DNA of 64,000 bases from Diphasiastrum complanatum (GCA_029204225.1 CM055111.1:5879433-5943432), one strand, 5' to 3'; counted from the stretch's first letter, positions 24,221-35,348 are shown. Numbers and translations are program-made. The notes: generated from the letters alone by a model not told the origin.

Positions 24221-24725
24221 TGATGTGATTTTTAAATGTTGGCAATTTGGCCTTTAATAATTTTTTATAAGACACTTTGTTAGATATCATACTATCAATT
24301 AAATAGGTAAAGTTCATTTTAATTAGGACCTCAAAATTTTTACATCTTTTAAATGGAGGGTCCAAATTTAAAATCTAGAAAGTCCTTGATGTTTTTCGTG
24401 ACCAAATGAATGGTCCTGATGGTGACACATGCACATTAATGAGAGGATCAATAAATGACAAGTGTATGGCCCTGGTTCAAACACGTAGAGTCTATAAACT
24501 TCTAAATTAGAGAGGAGATAGACATAGAGATAGACAGAATTCAGAAAAGCGTATTAGGGGAGCATATATAAAACGTTGGAGATTGCCTGGGAGAATACAA
24601 AGGCTGGTTTAAATTCCAAAAAACGTCCTCCAGACTGATTTCACATCATAGATTTCATGTCTACATATGTTAGAATTTGAATATTCATGATTTCCTTTGT
24701 ATTTTGATTGTTAACGGAGTCTATC
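24221..24725 (+). repeat. Copia X 5' LTR, part 1
   Basis: It starts TGATGTGATTTTTAAATG and matches the minus-strand LTR part at 28555-29186. A TATA box TATATAAAA lies at about 24565. The LTR is interrupted at the hAT-a target duplication AGTCTATC (24718-24725). Confidence 0.93.
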
Positions 24726-24880
24726 CATAGAATCAATGAACCGTTAACGGTTCAGTACGGTTCACAATTTTTTTTTAAGGAGAACCGTGTGAACTGTGGC
24801 AGAATTAATTAATTGATTATTATTTTATTTATTTTTTTGGTCCCACCCCCAAAAACAGCCCAAAAAAATCCTTGCAAAAT

Positions 24881-24948
24881 GCCAAATTTTTTTCAGAAAA
24901 AACAGATTTGTCTCCCTACAAATCTGCTTTTTCTGAAAAAAATTTGGC
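24881..24948 (-). other. Long perfect hairpin near the 3' end of hAT-a
   Basis: Arms 24881-24910 and 24919-24948 are 30 bp each with one mismatch and an 8-base loop. It lies downstream of the transposase stop and inside the element. Confidence 0.85.
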
Positions 24949-25232
24949 ATTTTTTTACTAAATTAATTAATGGCCAAAAAGGCCAAAAAAGTTGAAAAAG
25001 TTACCCAAATTGATAAGAGAGAGAAGGACACAGAGAGAGGGGAAGGCTATCACAGTAAACCATTTCATAAGTACACAATGCACATCAACTGGCCATCCAT
25101 CTAAAAAACAAGTGAGCTCTGTATATAATCTCGTCATATGGAGCCCGCCACATACGGCTGGGGTCTGACCTCAAAATAAGACAGTGTGAATGGAACAACA
25201 ATGAACTAGATGACAATGTACATGACATGTCC

Positions 25233-25405
25233 TCAAAATGGCTGTGTGGCATCCGGATCATCAAAATCATCCAACTCATCCTCCTTTGTCACACCCTGAT
25301 TGAAGTCATGTAAAACCTCTCCCTCAATCTGTGTCCCTGACAAAGTGATGCGAGATGCACCTCTGCCAGAGCCACGCGGCCTTTCCAAAACAACAAATGA
25401 CTGAA
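25233..25405 (-). pseudogene. hAT-a transposase acidic tail exon
   Basis: After an acceptor-like TTTCAG the minus strand reads VVLERPRGSGRGASRITL, then an acidic end EDELDDFDDPDATQPF and a stop at 25233-25235. In hAT-e a comparable acidic tail follows the dimerisation domain. Here that domain is absent, so the tail has been brought next to the core by deletion. The exon boundaries are inferred. Confidence 0.55.
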
Positions 25406-25412
25406 ATGACCA

Positions 25413-26369
25413 TCAAGTTCCATACCTGTCCTCAGAGAAAAAATGCTGCTTTAGCAGCTGTCCAATCCTGTCCATGAACTCGTAGATAAGGCCCATAGTG
25501 ATGCCCTCGCTATCTACTAACCTCAGAACATGGTAGAACGGACTCATGACAGATGTAATGCTCTCAGCCTGACGCCAAAAATCATCGTCAAACACAATCC
25601 TCAAAAATCTCAAACCATCAGGCCTACTAGAGAAAGGCAGCTCCCTAAATGCAGCACTAGTGGCCATGTGTCTGAGCTGATGTCTGACTCTAATAAGCTT
25701 ATGAATGACAATCAGGTCGAATGCAAAACGTGTGGGAGCTGGTTTCTTCAGATCAAGTGAACTGAAGGTGCGGAATAGGGCGAGGGCACGCCTCTTCCGG
25801 GTGATAAATGTCAACACGGCAAGTGCCATGTCAGCTATCGTGCGAACCCAGGGCAAGCGGCCAATATCCCCCAGTATAAGATCAATGCTATGTGTAGCAC
25901 AGGGGGTCCATACAATAGCAGGGTACTGCTGCTGTAGCAAGTGAGACATGTTCACGCAATTACTTGCGTTGTCGGTGACAACCTGCACTACGTTGGCAGG
26001 GCCAGCCTCCTCTATAACCTCACTGATGATATCGAACATAAACTGTCTGTCAATGACCCCACCACCTCTACTAGCATCAATGGCCCGATAGAACATAGTG
26101 CCCATGCAACAGGACACCAGTATGTTGATCACTGGCCGACGGCGGGTGTCACTCCAGCCATCAGACATGATCGAGCACCCATAACTCTCCCAGGCCTTCC
26201 TAAGAGGCATCATCTGTGTGGTGAGATCCTCCACCCTGGACGTAAGGTAGGTGGTACGGATAGCCTCAGCCACGGGTGGCCGGAAGCGTGAACTTGCAGT
26301 AGCAACTGCAGCTATAGCCCTCTTGAAGGGCTCTGTGTCAGCAATGGCAAATGGTAGGTTGAAGCTCAT
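25413..26369 (-). pseudogene. hAT-a transposase core (DUF659 and catalytic region)
   Basis: The 318-residue frame carries the DUF659 hallmarks YGCSIMSDGWSDTRRRPVIN, MFYRAIDAS, VVQVVTDNASN, WTPCATHSIDLIL and LDLKKPAPTRF, then YEFMDRIGQLL. The acidic residues in SDGW and VTDNA fit the hAT DDE-type core. The preceding frame ends with the homologous AVANMIYEL stretch and overlaps this one by about 30 bp, so a single frameshift near 26350 separates them. The C-terminal hAT dimerisation domain (CERNWS type) is missing. The product would be a nuclear DNA transposase. Confidence 0.9.
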
Positions 26370-27327
26370 AGATCATGTTTGCCACAGCCTGCTGGGCCTC
26401 GGCCTCAAGATGGGGCTGAAAAGACTCCCCCATGGACTGCTGTCTATACTGGGAGCTGCGAGACGATCTACTGGAAGATGCCCTAGTGCAGTAAGCACCC
26501 CTACGAGGAGCAGGAGGAGGTATGTCAGTGGCAGGGGGGTGCCGAGGCTGGGGGGGAAACTGGGCCTGAGGTGGCTGAGGGGGATGCTGCGACTGCGGAG
26601 GATGCTGGGGCTGCAGAGATGGTGGCGAAGAAGCTCCAGAAGAACCAGCCTCACCATGCTGCCTATCATCACCGTCCTCATCATCGGAGTCCAAATCATC
26701 CTGATGTGTGGGGAAAGTGGATGGTATGTCCTGGGTGTCCTGTGAGAGACCATCTGGCGCCGACTCAGAGCGAAGAAAACGGAATGTTTGCATTGGGCGA
26801 GTCATCTGAGTGACTGCAGGAGGACGTTGTGGAAATGCACCGACTGGAATAGATGTAGCAGGAGGAGGGGCGGGATGTGGTGCAGTGGGCTGTGGTGGTG
26901 CGGTAGGATGTGGTGCGGTGGGCTGAGGAACGAGTGGTGGATGTGCATCAGGCTGAGGGGGAGGAGCAGGAACAGGAGGTGGGGGAGGACGTGGTGGTGG
27001 TGGACGAGGAGCTAGTGGATCCCGTGGGGTGGATGATACCACTGCATATACATCAGGATCTAGTGACATACCGGCCTGCGTCAATCGAGCTCCATATATG
27101 TCAATGAGCCTACAACGCTCCAGAGCAGGCATGTGTGGGCAAGGGTGGGAGCCTAAGCGTCTGCCATCACCCTTGACAGCACCAAGGAGATGGCCTTTCA
27201 GCCTAGTGAGAGTGCTGACAAAACGAGCATGACAAAACCTACAGGACCATCCATGCGTCCCAGACCGAACGAACTCGGGGTCTTGGTCCACCTCACCCCA
27301 GAGCTCAGGCATATCTCCAGCAGGCAT
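26338..27327 (-). pseudogene. hAT-a transposase N-terminus (BED-like zinc finger, proline-rich linker)
   Basis: The 329-residue frame starts MPAGDMPELWGEVDQD. A BED-like finger follows (CRFCHARFVSTLTRLKGHL, then a His/Cys pair in SHPCPHMP), a very Pro-rich linker at residues 110-165, and a Ser/Arg-rich segment. It ends in AQQAVANMIYEL, which should run into NLPFAIAD of the next frame. BED fingers bind terminal DNA in hAT transposases. The same start (LWGEV / IWDEV) is seen in hAT-e, hAT-c and hAT-d. Confidence 0.88.
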
Positions 27328-27853
27328 GGTGTGAGACGGTTAAGGAAACAGGGAGTACGGAAGTGAAGTACGGAAGAAGTGCAAGACAAGACAAATGCAA
27401 AAAACCTGATTTTTGGCTCCAAACAAAACCCTATCCTTCTCTCTCTAGATGAGCTGGTACAGTCTCTCTCTAGGCTGTCCCAAACTCTCTCTATGATCTT
27501 AAATGCCTAAACCCTAAAAATAGACCTATTTGCATGAGGGAATGTCAAAAACCTGATTTTTTAGCCAAAAAAACAACCCTACAACTAAACCCTAATTTTA
27601 TCTCTCTACAGAGGCCGCTACAGTCTCTCTCTACCCTGCTCTCTTCTCTCTCACCAATCTGAGCAGCACTCTCTCAAAAACCTCCACCTGCAAAAAATGA
27701 GAAATGAGGGTCAAAAAACGAGCTATAAGGGGTTTTGGGGGGGATTTTAGGAAATTAATTAATTAATTAATTATTTAGGTGAACCGTGGTACGGTTCTTG
27801 CCACGGTTCCCAGAACCCACGGTTCCGGGAACCGTGGGTTCTGTGAGTCTATC

Positions 27854-28345
27854 ATTCATTGTGAAGTTTCATTAATGATCTCTTGACATTCATATGATCA
27901 AGAATGTTTCATTTGATGATTTTAAACTTTTCATACAGTTCTTTGATCAATAATGATGCATAAGTATTCAACATTTATTTTTGATTCACATATGTTCTAT
28001 GAAGAAAAATCAATGTTTTCTCATAACTTTTAATTGAATACATCAATTGAAGAAATTCTTAGTGCAACGAGCGTTTTCACATGTGTGAAATTCTGCTGGA
28101 GTTCTGTCCGTACTTACACGTGTCTATCAAAGAGCCGTCCTAATAGATTTCTATATTTTACACAGTCTGTTCTGCAGAATGCAGACTGCAGATATTGTGT
28201 ATCTTCAATAGACCATGATTACAATCACATATGTTATTAATAATTGATGATCCTAGGAAAAAGGTATGGTTGGCTGCAAATCGCCTAGGTCTAGAACCAA
28301 AAGTTACTTAGATACTAGTAATTTTTAACTACCTGAATTCTATCA
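27854..28345 (+). repeat. Copia X 5' LTR, part 2
   Basis: The LTR continues after the hAT-a target duplication and ends ATTCTATCA. Its last part matches 32334-32687. Confidence 0.92.
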
Positions 28346-28346
28346 G

Positions 28347-28359
28347 TGGGATCAGAGCC
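28347..28359 (+). promoter_or_regulatory. Copia X primer-binding site
   Basis: TGGGATCAGAGCC lies one base after the LTR and has one mismatch to the Met-tRNA priming site TGGTATCAGAGCC. Confidence 0.85.
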
Positions 28360-28397
28360 TGATTAAAGATTACCAGAATCAGAGCCTGAGTAAGGAT

Positions 28398-28554
28398 GAC
28401 TACATTTGGCATAGTGCAGCAGAGGATAGCAACAATTTTGGACGGTTCTAAGTATCCAATATGGAAGATCAAAACCAACATGCTACTGAAAGTAGGACTG
28501 TGGGGCTGGGTAGATGGCACAGAAGATATGCCATTGGTTACAAAAAAATAAATG
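28398..28554 (+). pseudogene. Copia X gag start, cut at the inversion breakpoint
   Basis: From ATG at 28398 the frame reads ILDGSKYPIWKIKTNMLLKVG and LWGWVDGTEDMP, the usual copia gag N-terminus. It stops at about 28550, where sequence of the 3' LTR follows in reverse orientation. The missing gag remainder with its zinc knuckle is found at 32300 on the minus strand. Confidence 0.9.
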
Positions 28555-29186
28555 TTTAATACTCATAATTATGCATCATTAATGATCAAAGAACTGTATG
28601 AAAAGTTTAAGATCATCAAATGAAACATTCTTGATCATATGAATGTCAAGAAATCATTGATGAAACTTCACAATGAATGATAGACTCCGTTAACAATCAA
28701 AATACAAAGGAAATCATGAATATTCAAATTCTAACATATGTAGACATGAAATCTATGATGTGAAATCAGTTTGGAGGACAATTTTTGGAATTTGAACCAG
28801 CCTGTGTATTCCCCAGCCAATCTCCAACGTTTTATATATGCTCCCCTAATACGCTTTTCTGAATTCTGTCTATCTCTATGTCTATCTCCTCTCTAATTTA
28901 GAAGTTTCTAGACTCTACTTGTTTGAACCAGGGGCATACACTTGTCATTTATTGATCCTCTCATTAATGGACATGTGTCACCATCAGGATCATTCATTTG
29001 GTCACTAAAAACATCAAGAACTTTCTAGATTTTAGATTTGGGCCCTTCATTTAAAAAAAATACGTCTAAAAATTTTGAGGTCCTAATTATAATGAACTTT
29101 ACCTATTTGATATAAGTAATTGATATCTAACAAATTGTCTTATATAAAATTATAAAAGGCCAACCAACATTTAAAAATCATATCAG
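28555..29186 (-). repeat. Copia X 3' LTR, first part (inverted)
   Basis: On the minus strand it begins TGATATGATTTTTAAATG after a polypurine stretch AAAGAGGGAGC (29187-29197). It runs parallel to 24221-24725 and 27854 to about 27985, including the AGTCTATC site without the hAT insertion. It stops at the breakpoint near 28555. Confidence 0.93.
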
Positions 29187-29339
29187 CTCCCTCTTTAGAT
29201 TTGGTAATTTGGTGATTCCAAGATTGTTTCTGTGTCTTTCAAATGCTCCTCTGTCCGATGCCTTTGTGAACACATCTGCTACCATTTCCTTTCTTGGAAT
29301 AAAACTGGTACTGATTATTTTTGTTTTGTTTGTGAGTGA

Positions 29340-30926
29340 AACATTGGATCCTTTGTTAGATGGATAGCTAGGCAGCTATATACTCAGCCTCACAAGATGA
29401 CTGTGCTACTATTGATTGTTTCTTACAGATCTAGCTTATTACTCCACCTACAAAAGTTGTGCAGCCCCTGAAAATACTCTTTGAATTTTCCTCAAAAGAC
29501 ATCCAGCTGGCATCACTATAGGTCTTCAATTTCAATTCCCCTTGTCTTGAATAGCATATAGCATAATCTTTAGAGTGTTTCAGATACTGTAAAATTCTTT
29601 TTGCAAGCTTCCAATGCTTGATACCCGGATTGAAACAAAATTGACTAAGTCCAAATACGGCAGAAGCTATATCTGGTCTGGTGCAAACAACCAAGTACAT
29701 CAATGATCCTATAAGATTATTAAAGGGATACCTTTCATTATAACCATATCCTCTTCAGTAGTAGGGCAGTCTTCCTTTGAGAAAATAGTTCCAGCTTGTA
29801 ATGGTGTCTATTTCCTTTACAATCTTAAGATCTTTAATAGCTTCTCTATATAACGTGCTTGATGTATAAAGAGTGTTCTTGCTTTTCTGTCCCTTTCTAC
29901 TTGGATTCCCAAGTAGTATTTAGCTTCTCCTAAATCTGAAATATCAAAAATAGAAGCAATATCTTTCTTGATTTTTTCTATGATTTTAATTTCCTTTGAA
30001 ATAATTAATAAATCATCAACATAAACAGCCACAATAACAATATCACCATCAATGTCTTTGATGTAAACATTAGAATTTGAATGCATAGGAATGAAGCCAA
30101 GAAATTTTAATGATTGGTCTTTCTTTTTATATCATGCTGTAGCAGACTGTTTTAGACCATAAATACTTCTCTTCATTCTGCAACCATAATGAGGAAAATC
30201 CTTTGATTCAAAACCAGGAGGTTGTTCCATATATATTTCTTCTTCTAAATCTCCATGTAAGAAGGCTGTCTTCTCATCCACCTGGTGTATTTCTAAATAA
30301 TAATAGGTTGAAAATGCAAGAATAGAACGTATACTTGTGCACTTGCCAATTGGTGAAAAAGTTTCCAAATAATGTATTCCATATTTTTGTGAAAATCCTC
30401 TAGCTACAAGCCTGGCTTTGTACCTGGAAATCTTTCCATCCGATCCATATTTATACCTGACAATCCATTTGCATTTTATGGCTTTCCTATTTTCAAGAAT
30501 TTGTTGAAGCTCCCACACCTGATTTTTCTTCATAGAATTAAATTCTTCTTCCATAGCTTTCATCCATTTGCTTGCTTCTTCCCTTTGGACAGCTTCTTCA
30601 TATGTTTTTGGTTCACCTGTAAAACCACAATAAACTTCAATATAATAATTATATTCTTGTATAAACCTGTCAGGCTCCTTTTTCTCCATTGTAGATCTTC
30701 TCAGGAATTGTTCTGGGATTTCTCCATGTTGAATTCTTGCTATCTTCTGCTGCTGAATATCTGTAGACCCTGTTACAGGTTCTCCTTGTGCTAAATCATG
30801 TTGAATTCTTGCTGTCCCTCTCTGATCATTATTGGGTGTTAATGCAGCAGCTATTTCTGAATCTTCTTGTTCATAATATTGTATGTCTTGTGCAGGTTCC
30901 TGTGCTCCCTTTGTAGAGGACTGCAA
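29340..30926 (-). pseudogene. Copia X reverse transcriptase and RNase H
   Basis: RT comes first: WMKAMEEEFNSMKKNQVWEL, CKWIVRYKYGSDGKISRYKA, VDEKTAFLHGDLEEEIYMEQ, RSIYGLKQ and the catalytic YVDDLLI. RNase H follows with RPDIASAVFGLSQF, HWKLAKRILQYLKHS and YSDASWMS. Frameshifts or stops separate three open parts (30926-30132, 30086-29817, 29703-29431). The catalytic Asp residues of RT are kept. The upstream linker (about 30750-30926) is a low-complexity Q/E-rich segment. The strand is opposite to the gag start because of the inversion. Confidence 0.92.
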
Positions 30927-32333
30927 TTTTCAACCTCTTGATAAATTTGAGAGTAATCAAATATCTCATGACCTTTTGGGTCATGTTCATGATTGAATTT
31001 AGTTTCGTCAAATGTTACATCTCTCACAGTTTACACTTCATTCTTAGCTGGAAAATAAATTCTATAATTGGAACTCATGTAATACCAACTAGAATTCCTT
31101 TGATAGCATTATCTTCTAACTTGGTTTATCTTTTTTGCTTGGATAATAAACATATGCAGCACATCCAAAAATTTTAATATGCGATAAGTCAGGCTTCTTT
31201 CCCCGCCATACCTCATAGGGAGTTTTACCTTCAATTGAGGTCTTCAAAGTTCTGTTCCTTTCAGCTGTTCCATTGTGCTAGGGAGTGTAGGGAACTGTTC
31301 TTTGAAGATAAATTCCTAATGATTTACAGTATTCAGCAAATTCTTTTGATGAATATTCTCCACCACAGTCAGTTCTCAACTGCTTCACCTTTTATTAGTT
31401 GCTCTTTCAACAAAAGCAACACATTTGAAGAGCTTCATGTTTGTATTTAACAAAATAGATTACTGTAAATCTAGAATAATCATCTACAAAAATGATGAAA
31501 TATTTTGCTCCACCAATGGATTCAATGCTCATAGGACCACATAAATCTAAGTGTACCAGTTCTAATAATTCTCTGGCTTTATAAGATTCATCATTGCATG
31601 GTAGTCTGTGCACTTTACCCCTGTAGCACGCTTCACACTGTAAACTGGTGCTGATATTTTTCTCCTTGACCTACAAACCTGAAATATATCCTTCTTTGTA
31701 TAATATCTTGCAATCTTCTCATATTCATATGATATAATCTTTGATGCCAGATAATCTCCATCTGATCAAATGAAGAATAAACTTCTTCATTAGTAATACA
31801 GGCTTTCAAATGATAAAGATTGTCCCTCCTTTCTGCTAATGCAAGAACAATGCTAGTTTTTGCATCTATAATTTTTGCTACAAAGATTAAATATCTCTGT
31901 GTTGTAGGCACAGAAAGTTCTCCTTAAAGATTTTTCTCAGCTCTGATTCTTTTTAAATGAATGCTTCCCAATCCTTGAACAAAATGTCTACTTCCATCCC
32001 CTAGAATGACAGATCTGTTTTGATTGATAAGATGGAAGCCTGATAAAATGTTTCTGTTAGAAACAACATGAGAGGTGGCTTCTGAATCCAGCACTATATC
32101 TATATTTAAATATTATTAGTAGAGGATATATTGCATTCATCAGTGCACATGATCTCCCTCTGGCTTCTGCATTCTTTGAACACTCAGGCTGATCAGGATC
32201 TGGTTTTCCTTTAGAAGTCTCTACCAAGTTTGCTTTGTCTTTATTTATAAAATCCTTTCTCTGATTTTTAGGATTCTTGTAGCAATCAATATCTACATGA
32301 CCAATCTTCTGACAATAGCAGCAAGATATCATA
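30927..32333 (-). pseudogene. Copia X gag zinc knuckle, protease and integrase
   Basis: Reading leftward from 32333: a CCHC knuckle CCYCQKIGHVDIDC, a Lys-rich linker, and a protease start LDSEATSHVVSN, where the catalytic DSGA motif is altered to DSEA. A GAG-pre-integrase region follows (WHQRLYHMNMRRLQDI, HRLPCNDES), then the integrase core with LVHLDLCGPM, FIIFVDDYSRF and a later LRTDCGGEYSSKEF and HNGTAERNRT. Stops and frameshifts interrupt it. The order matches Ty1/copia (integrase before RT). Confidence 0.9.
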
Positions 32334-32687
32334 TGTTTTATGAAGAAAAATCAATGTTTTCTCGTAACTTTTGATTGAATATATCAATTCAAGAAATTCT
32401 TGGTGCAACTAGAGCGTTTTCACATGTGTGTGAATCTGTTGGAGTTCTGTCCATACTTCCACGTGTCAGTAAGAGATCTGTCCTAATAGATTTCTATGTT
32501 TAACACAGTCTGTTCTGCAGAATGCAGACTGCAGATATTGTGTCTTCAATAGACCATGATCACAATCATATATGTGATTAATAATTGATGATCCTAGGAA
32601 AAGGGTATAGTTGGCTGCAAATCATCTACGTCTATAACCAAAAGTAAATTAGATACTAGTGATTGCTAATTACCTGAATTCTATGAT
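32334..32687 (+). repeat. Copia X 3' LTR, second part
   Basis: It matches the end of the 5' LTR (about 27990-28345) and finishes TCTATGA where the 5' copy has TCTATCA. TGTTC follows at once, completing the target duplication. Confidence 0.93.
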
Positions 32688-32692
32688 GTTCT

Positions 32693-33675
32693 TCTTTTTG
32701 TTGCAGTTCAATTGCAGTTTAGGACACCTAAAGTTTCCTGCTAAAGGACATACTGAAGAAATCATCAAGAACCGTGCATACTTTAGTTAAGTATCCCATA
32801 TATTAACAGGAAGTTGTTTTTTTACAAAGCATGCATAAAGATCAAGTACTCTATTTTTTAATCATGATTGTCTTAATGCTCCTACGTACCCTACAAACAC
32901 CATCTGAAAGGAGCAGTGCATAGTTCGACAAGTTGCCATGTTTACCTGCATAAAATAAACACTCACCAAGTTCTTACCAAACTGGAAAGTCAGAGTTTCT
33001 CCAACATCATCCTTTCCTTCCTTCCCATATCCCAGTGAATCCAAGTAAAGCCTGCAATATTTAGATAATGTCACTTTGAAGCAATCAGAAATTAGGACAG
33101 TAACTTCAACAGTGGAGGTACTGATAGAGTTCCTAAACCTGCAGACATACCTGTTGGGACTTTTTCCATTCATTTCTGTACGGCATTAAGCAGAATTTTC
33201 CAATTTTCTATGTGTGCTGGGCATTATGCCCCTACTGCATGGCACAATCTGTTATAAATCTTGGATGGTATCATCTTACAGCAAAACATTCCCAACAGGT
33301 TTCTACGAAGGGTAAAGCCCCGGAATTTCAGGCTTTCCAAATGCAGGGGTTTTACCCTGATGAGCATGAACATTGAGCACCTAAACTTTGTATCCTCTCG
33401 CCCTAGGAGTGAAAAGTTATTTCCAAAATCAGTTCAAACTTCAAATGAAAGTTTCCTATTCAAAAATCACTGTAGAGTGCTAGAGAGTTATTTCTCTACA
33501 AATGACCAACAAAGCACATGATCAAGCATGACAAAGAGAAAGTTTCAAAACCAGTTAAACAGTAAAACTCCATTTGAAAAACTCACAGTAGAATGCTACA
33601 GTTATTGCTAATCAAATGACTAGAAAAACACATGATTTCTTACATAAGAAAGGTTCTCCAAAATAAAGCACAAAC
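32693..33675. other. Possible exon-bearing host sequence, not resolved
   Basis: On the minus strand an acceptor-like ATTGCAG precedes a frame reading LYLDSLGYGKEGKDDVGETL near 33000-33050, and a donor-like GTATGT follows MNGKSPNR near 33150. These look like short spliced exons, but I recognise no protein family. The + strand also has a 12-bp hairpin (GGGTAAAGCCCC and GGGGTTTTACCC) near 33309-33356. Confidence 0.3.
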
Positions 33676-33769
33676 CAGTTTCATAAACAATACCAGCGCC
33701 TGTTCCAATCTCTAATATTTGATGCCCAGAGGAGTCTCCTTCAAAAATTGCTAGGTGAGATAAAGCCTC
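33676..33769 (-). CDS. Exon with SAM-methyltransferase motif I
   Basis: The minus strand has an acceptor CATGTAG, a 94-bp open exon with EALSHLAIFEGDSS and then ILEIGTGAGIVYETG, and a donor GTTTGT. The core hhEhGxGxG is motif I of class I SAM-dependent methyltransferases, where the glycine loop binds AdoMet. No other methyltransferase exon could be joined with confidence, so the gene cannot be named and may itself be a remnant. Copia X inserted about 1 kb downstream of this exon. Confidence 0.5.
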
Positions 33770-34760
33770 CTACATGGAATTTAATTTATAAAGAATGAGC
33801 TATCCAATCACTCTACAGAGACCAGCAAAAAGGATTTTAGTCTACCTCTAAACTGGATCAGATGGCCAACTGGAAGGTTTGTGGTGACATACCAGTGATT
33901 CTTAAAACAGCTGGAAATTGTCTTCTGAATGTATCTAGATTATTTCAGATTCGAATTGAAAAATGTAGGTTATTTCAGTATTTAGGAAAACTACCAAGAA
34001 TCAGAGCAAACAAATGTGACAGTCTTGAACATAATCAGGTAACTAGTAGGAATGAGAGTGCTTTGGAAGTTCAAGCAGATTGGCATCATAGGCCTCGTTG
34101 GACCCAGTAGTAGCTCTCAATGAATTGACAGAAAAGATATCAAAAGTAACACGACAAGCCACTCTGACTTTCAACTTTGATAGAATCTTACAGGCATTGT
34201 TGCACCGTGATGGGTCGAAACGTTTTTTAAATTTAAGAAAAACAGGTTTGTAACAGGTCTCTCGCAGCTCTTAGATATAAAATGATGCTGCAGACTCTTT
34301 AGTTTTTGGCATTAATTTGTTATCAACATCAGAGCGTATAGCATGGAGGACGAAGGTAAATGCTTCAGAAATGTGCGGGCTGCTCCTGAAACACTACTCA
34401 AGATCTTGAACACGATGACGAGCAAGAGCGACAGGAGAGGACAATAGACTTAAAAAGTGCACAAAGCGAGGTAGGAGAATAGGCAGTGGAGACAAATGCA
34501 TTCAAGCTGACATGATCTCGTATTGGAGGAGAGACGAGATAAAGAAAAGAACCTGAAAATTATCTAGAAAGAAAGAGGTTGAGAACGTAGAGAGATGTGA
34601 GAGTTGATGGTGTTGAAGCTGATCGAGAAGATACTGTGACGAGTCTGGTTGCCGGAGAAGATTATAGCTCTTATGTGATCCCGAAACAAGCCAGCTAATA
34701 ATCTTTAATATCTCGATTCCTTCATTAATAAAATACATTCTTTTTGAAAAATAAAGATAT
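33770..34760. other. No gene recognised
   Basis: Probable intron or intergenic sequence upstream of the methyltransferase-like exon. The short frames at 33862-34110 and 34502-34738 show no family resemblance. Confidence 0.4.
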
Positions 34761-34768
34761 ATATATTA

Positions 34769-35305
34769 CATAGTTGCATTGCGTTTCTGAAATGCGTTTC
34801 GGAAATATGGAATTTTTTTTCAGAAACGTTTTTTTTAATTCTTTTTTTTTTTTGGTTTTTTTTGTGCAATATGGGTATCAGGTGAAAGCTCTAATTAAGA
34901 GCATAATTACTGTGTAATTTACCGACTGTTTCGGGTGCAGGATGGTCCAGTTCAGGTGCATTAATCCATGTTGGGTTCTGTCAAGGATAAAAATTTAAAA
35001 CACCTCTAGCCTGTCTGTTACGATCACAGATGGTCCCAGTAAGTGTGTTTTTGCTCAGGGAGTTGGAAGGCCAAGTCATGAAGAGGCCTTACCCTGCCGT
35101 TGGGGGGCGTTGCCCCCCAGATTCCCCACCGGGGGGCTACCGCCCCCCGAACCCCCTGAGCATTTATTGAAAACCAGAGCAAATAACAACCAAATAGCTA
35201 TTGAAAATAAGATCTGTTTGTGACCCATCTACTACACTTCTGAGAGGCAAAACGCTCGTTTGACCATTGATCCCCTAAAAAAATTTCAGCCATAAGCTAT
35301 TTTTA

Positions 35306-35348
<43 letters not shown>

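Larger units (their letters stand above)
24726..27845 (-). mobile_element. hAT-a: DUF659-type hAT transposon in the copia X LTR
   Basis: The termini are CATAGAATCA at the left and ...GGGTTCTGTG at the right, an imperfect inverted repeat CAYAGAAYCM. The 8-bp target duplication AGTCTATC lies at 24718-24725 and 27846-27853, and the uninterrupted copia LTR copy carries a single AGTCTATC there. Both ends are rich in GAACCGT/ACGGTTC subterminal motifs. The 8-bp duplication and the encoded transposase place it in hAT. The 3120-bp element has a frameshifted, C-terminally deleted transposase, so it is probably non-autonomous. Confidence 0.95.
24221..32687 (+). mobile_element. Ty1/copia element X, internally inverted and split by a hAT element
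   Basis: The 5-bp duplication TGTTC flanks the element (24216-24220 and 32688-32692). The 5' LTR runs 24221-28345 with hAT-a (24726-27845) inside. Primer site and gag start follow on the + strand. The segment from about 28555 to 32333 then holds the rest of gag-pol and the first part of the 3' LTR on the minus strand. The remaining part of the 3' LTR (32334-32687) is again on the + strand. Inverting that segment on paper gives the normal copia order. Breakpoints are good to about 10 bp. Confidence 0.92.

Noticed and set aside
26373-27232. Several overlapping frames on both strands opposite the hAT-a N-terminus
   Set aside because: They are shadows of the GC-rich proline linker.
34200-34350. 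LTR-like TGTTGCACC...TTATCA followed by ACATCAGAGC
   Set aside because: The primer-site match is poor, the putative LTR is short, and there is no internal coding region.
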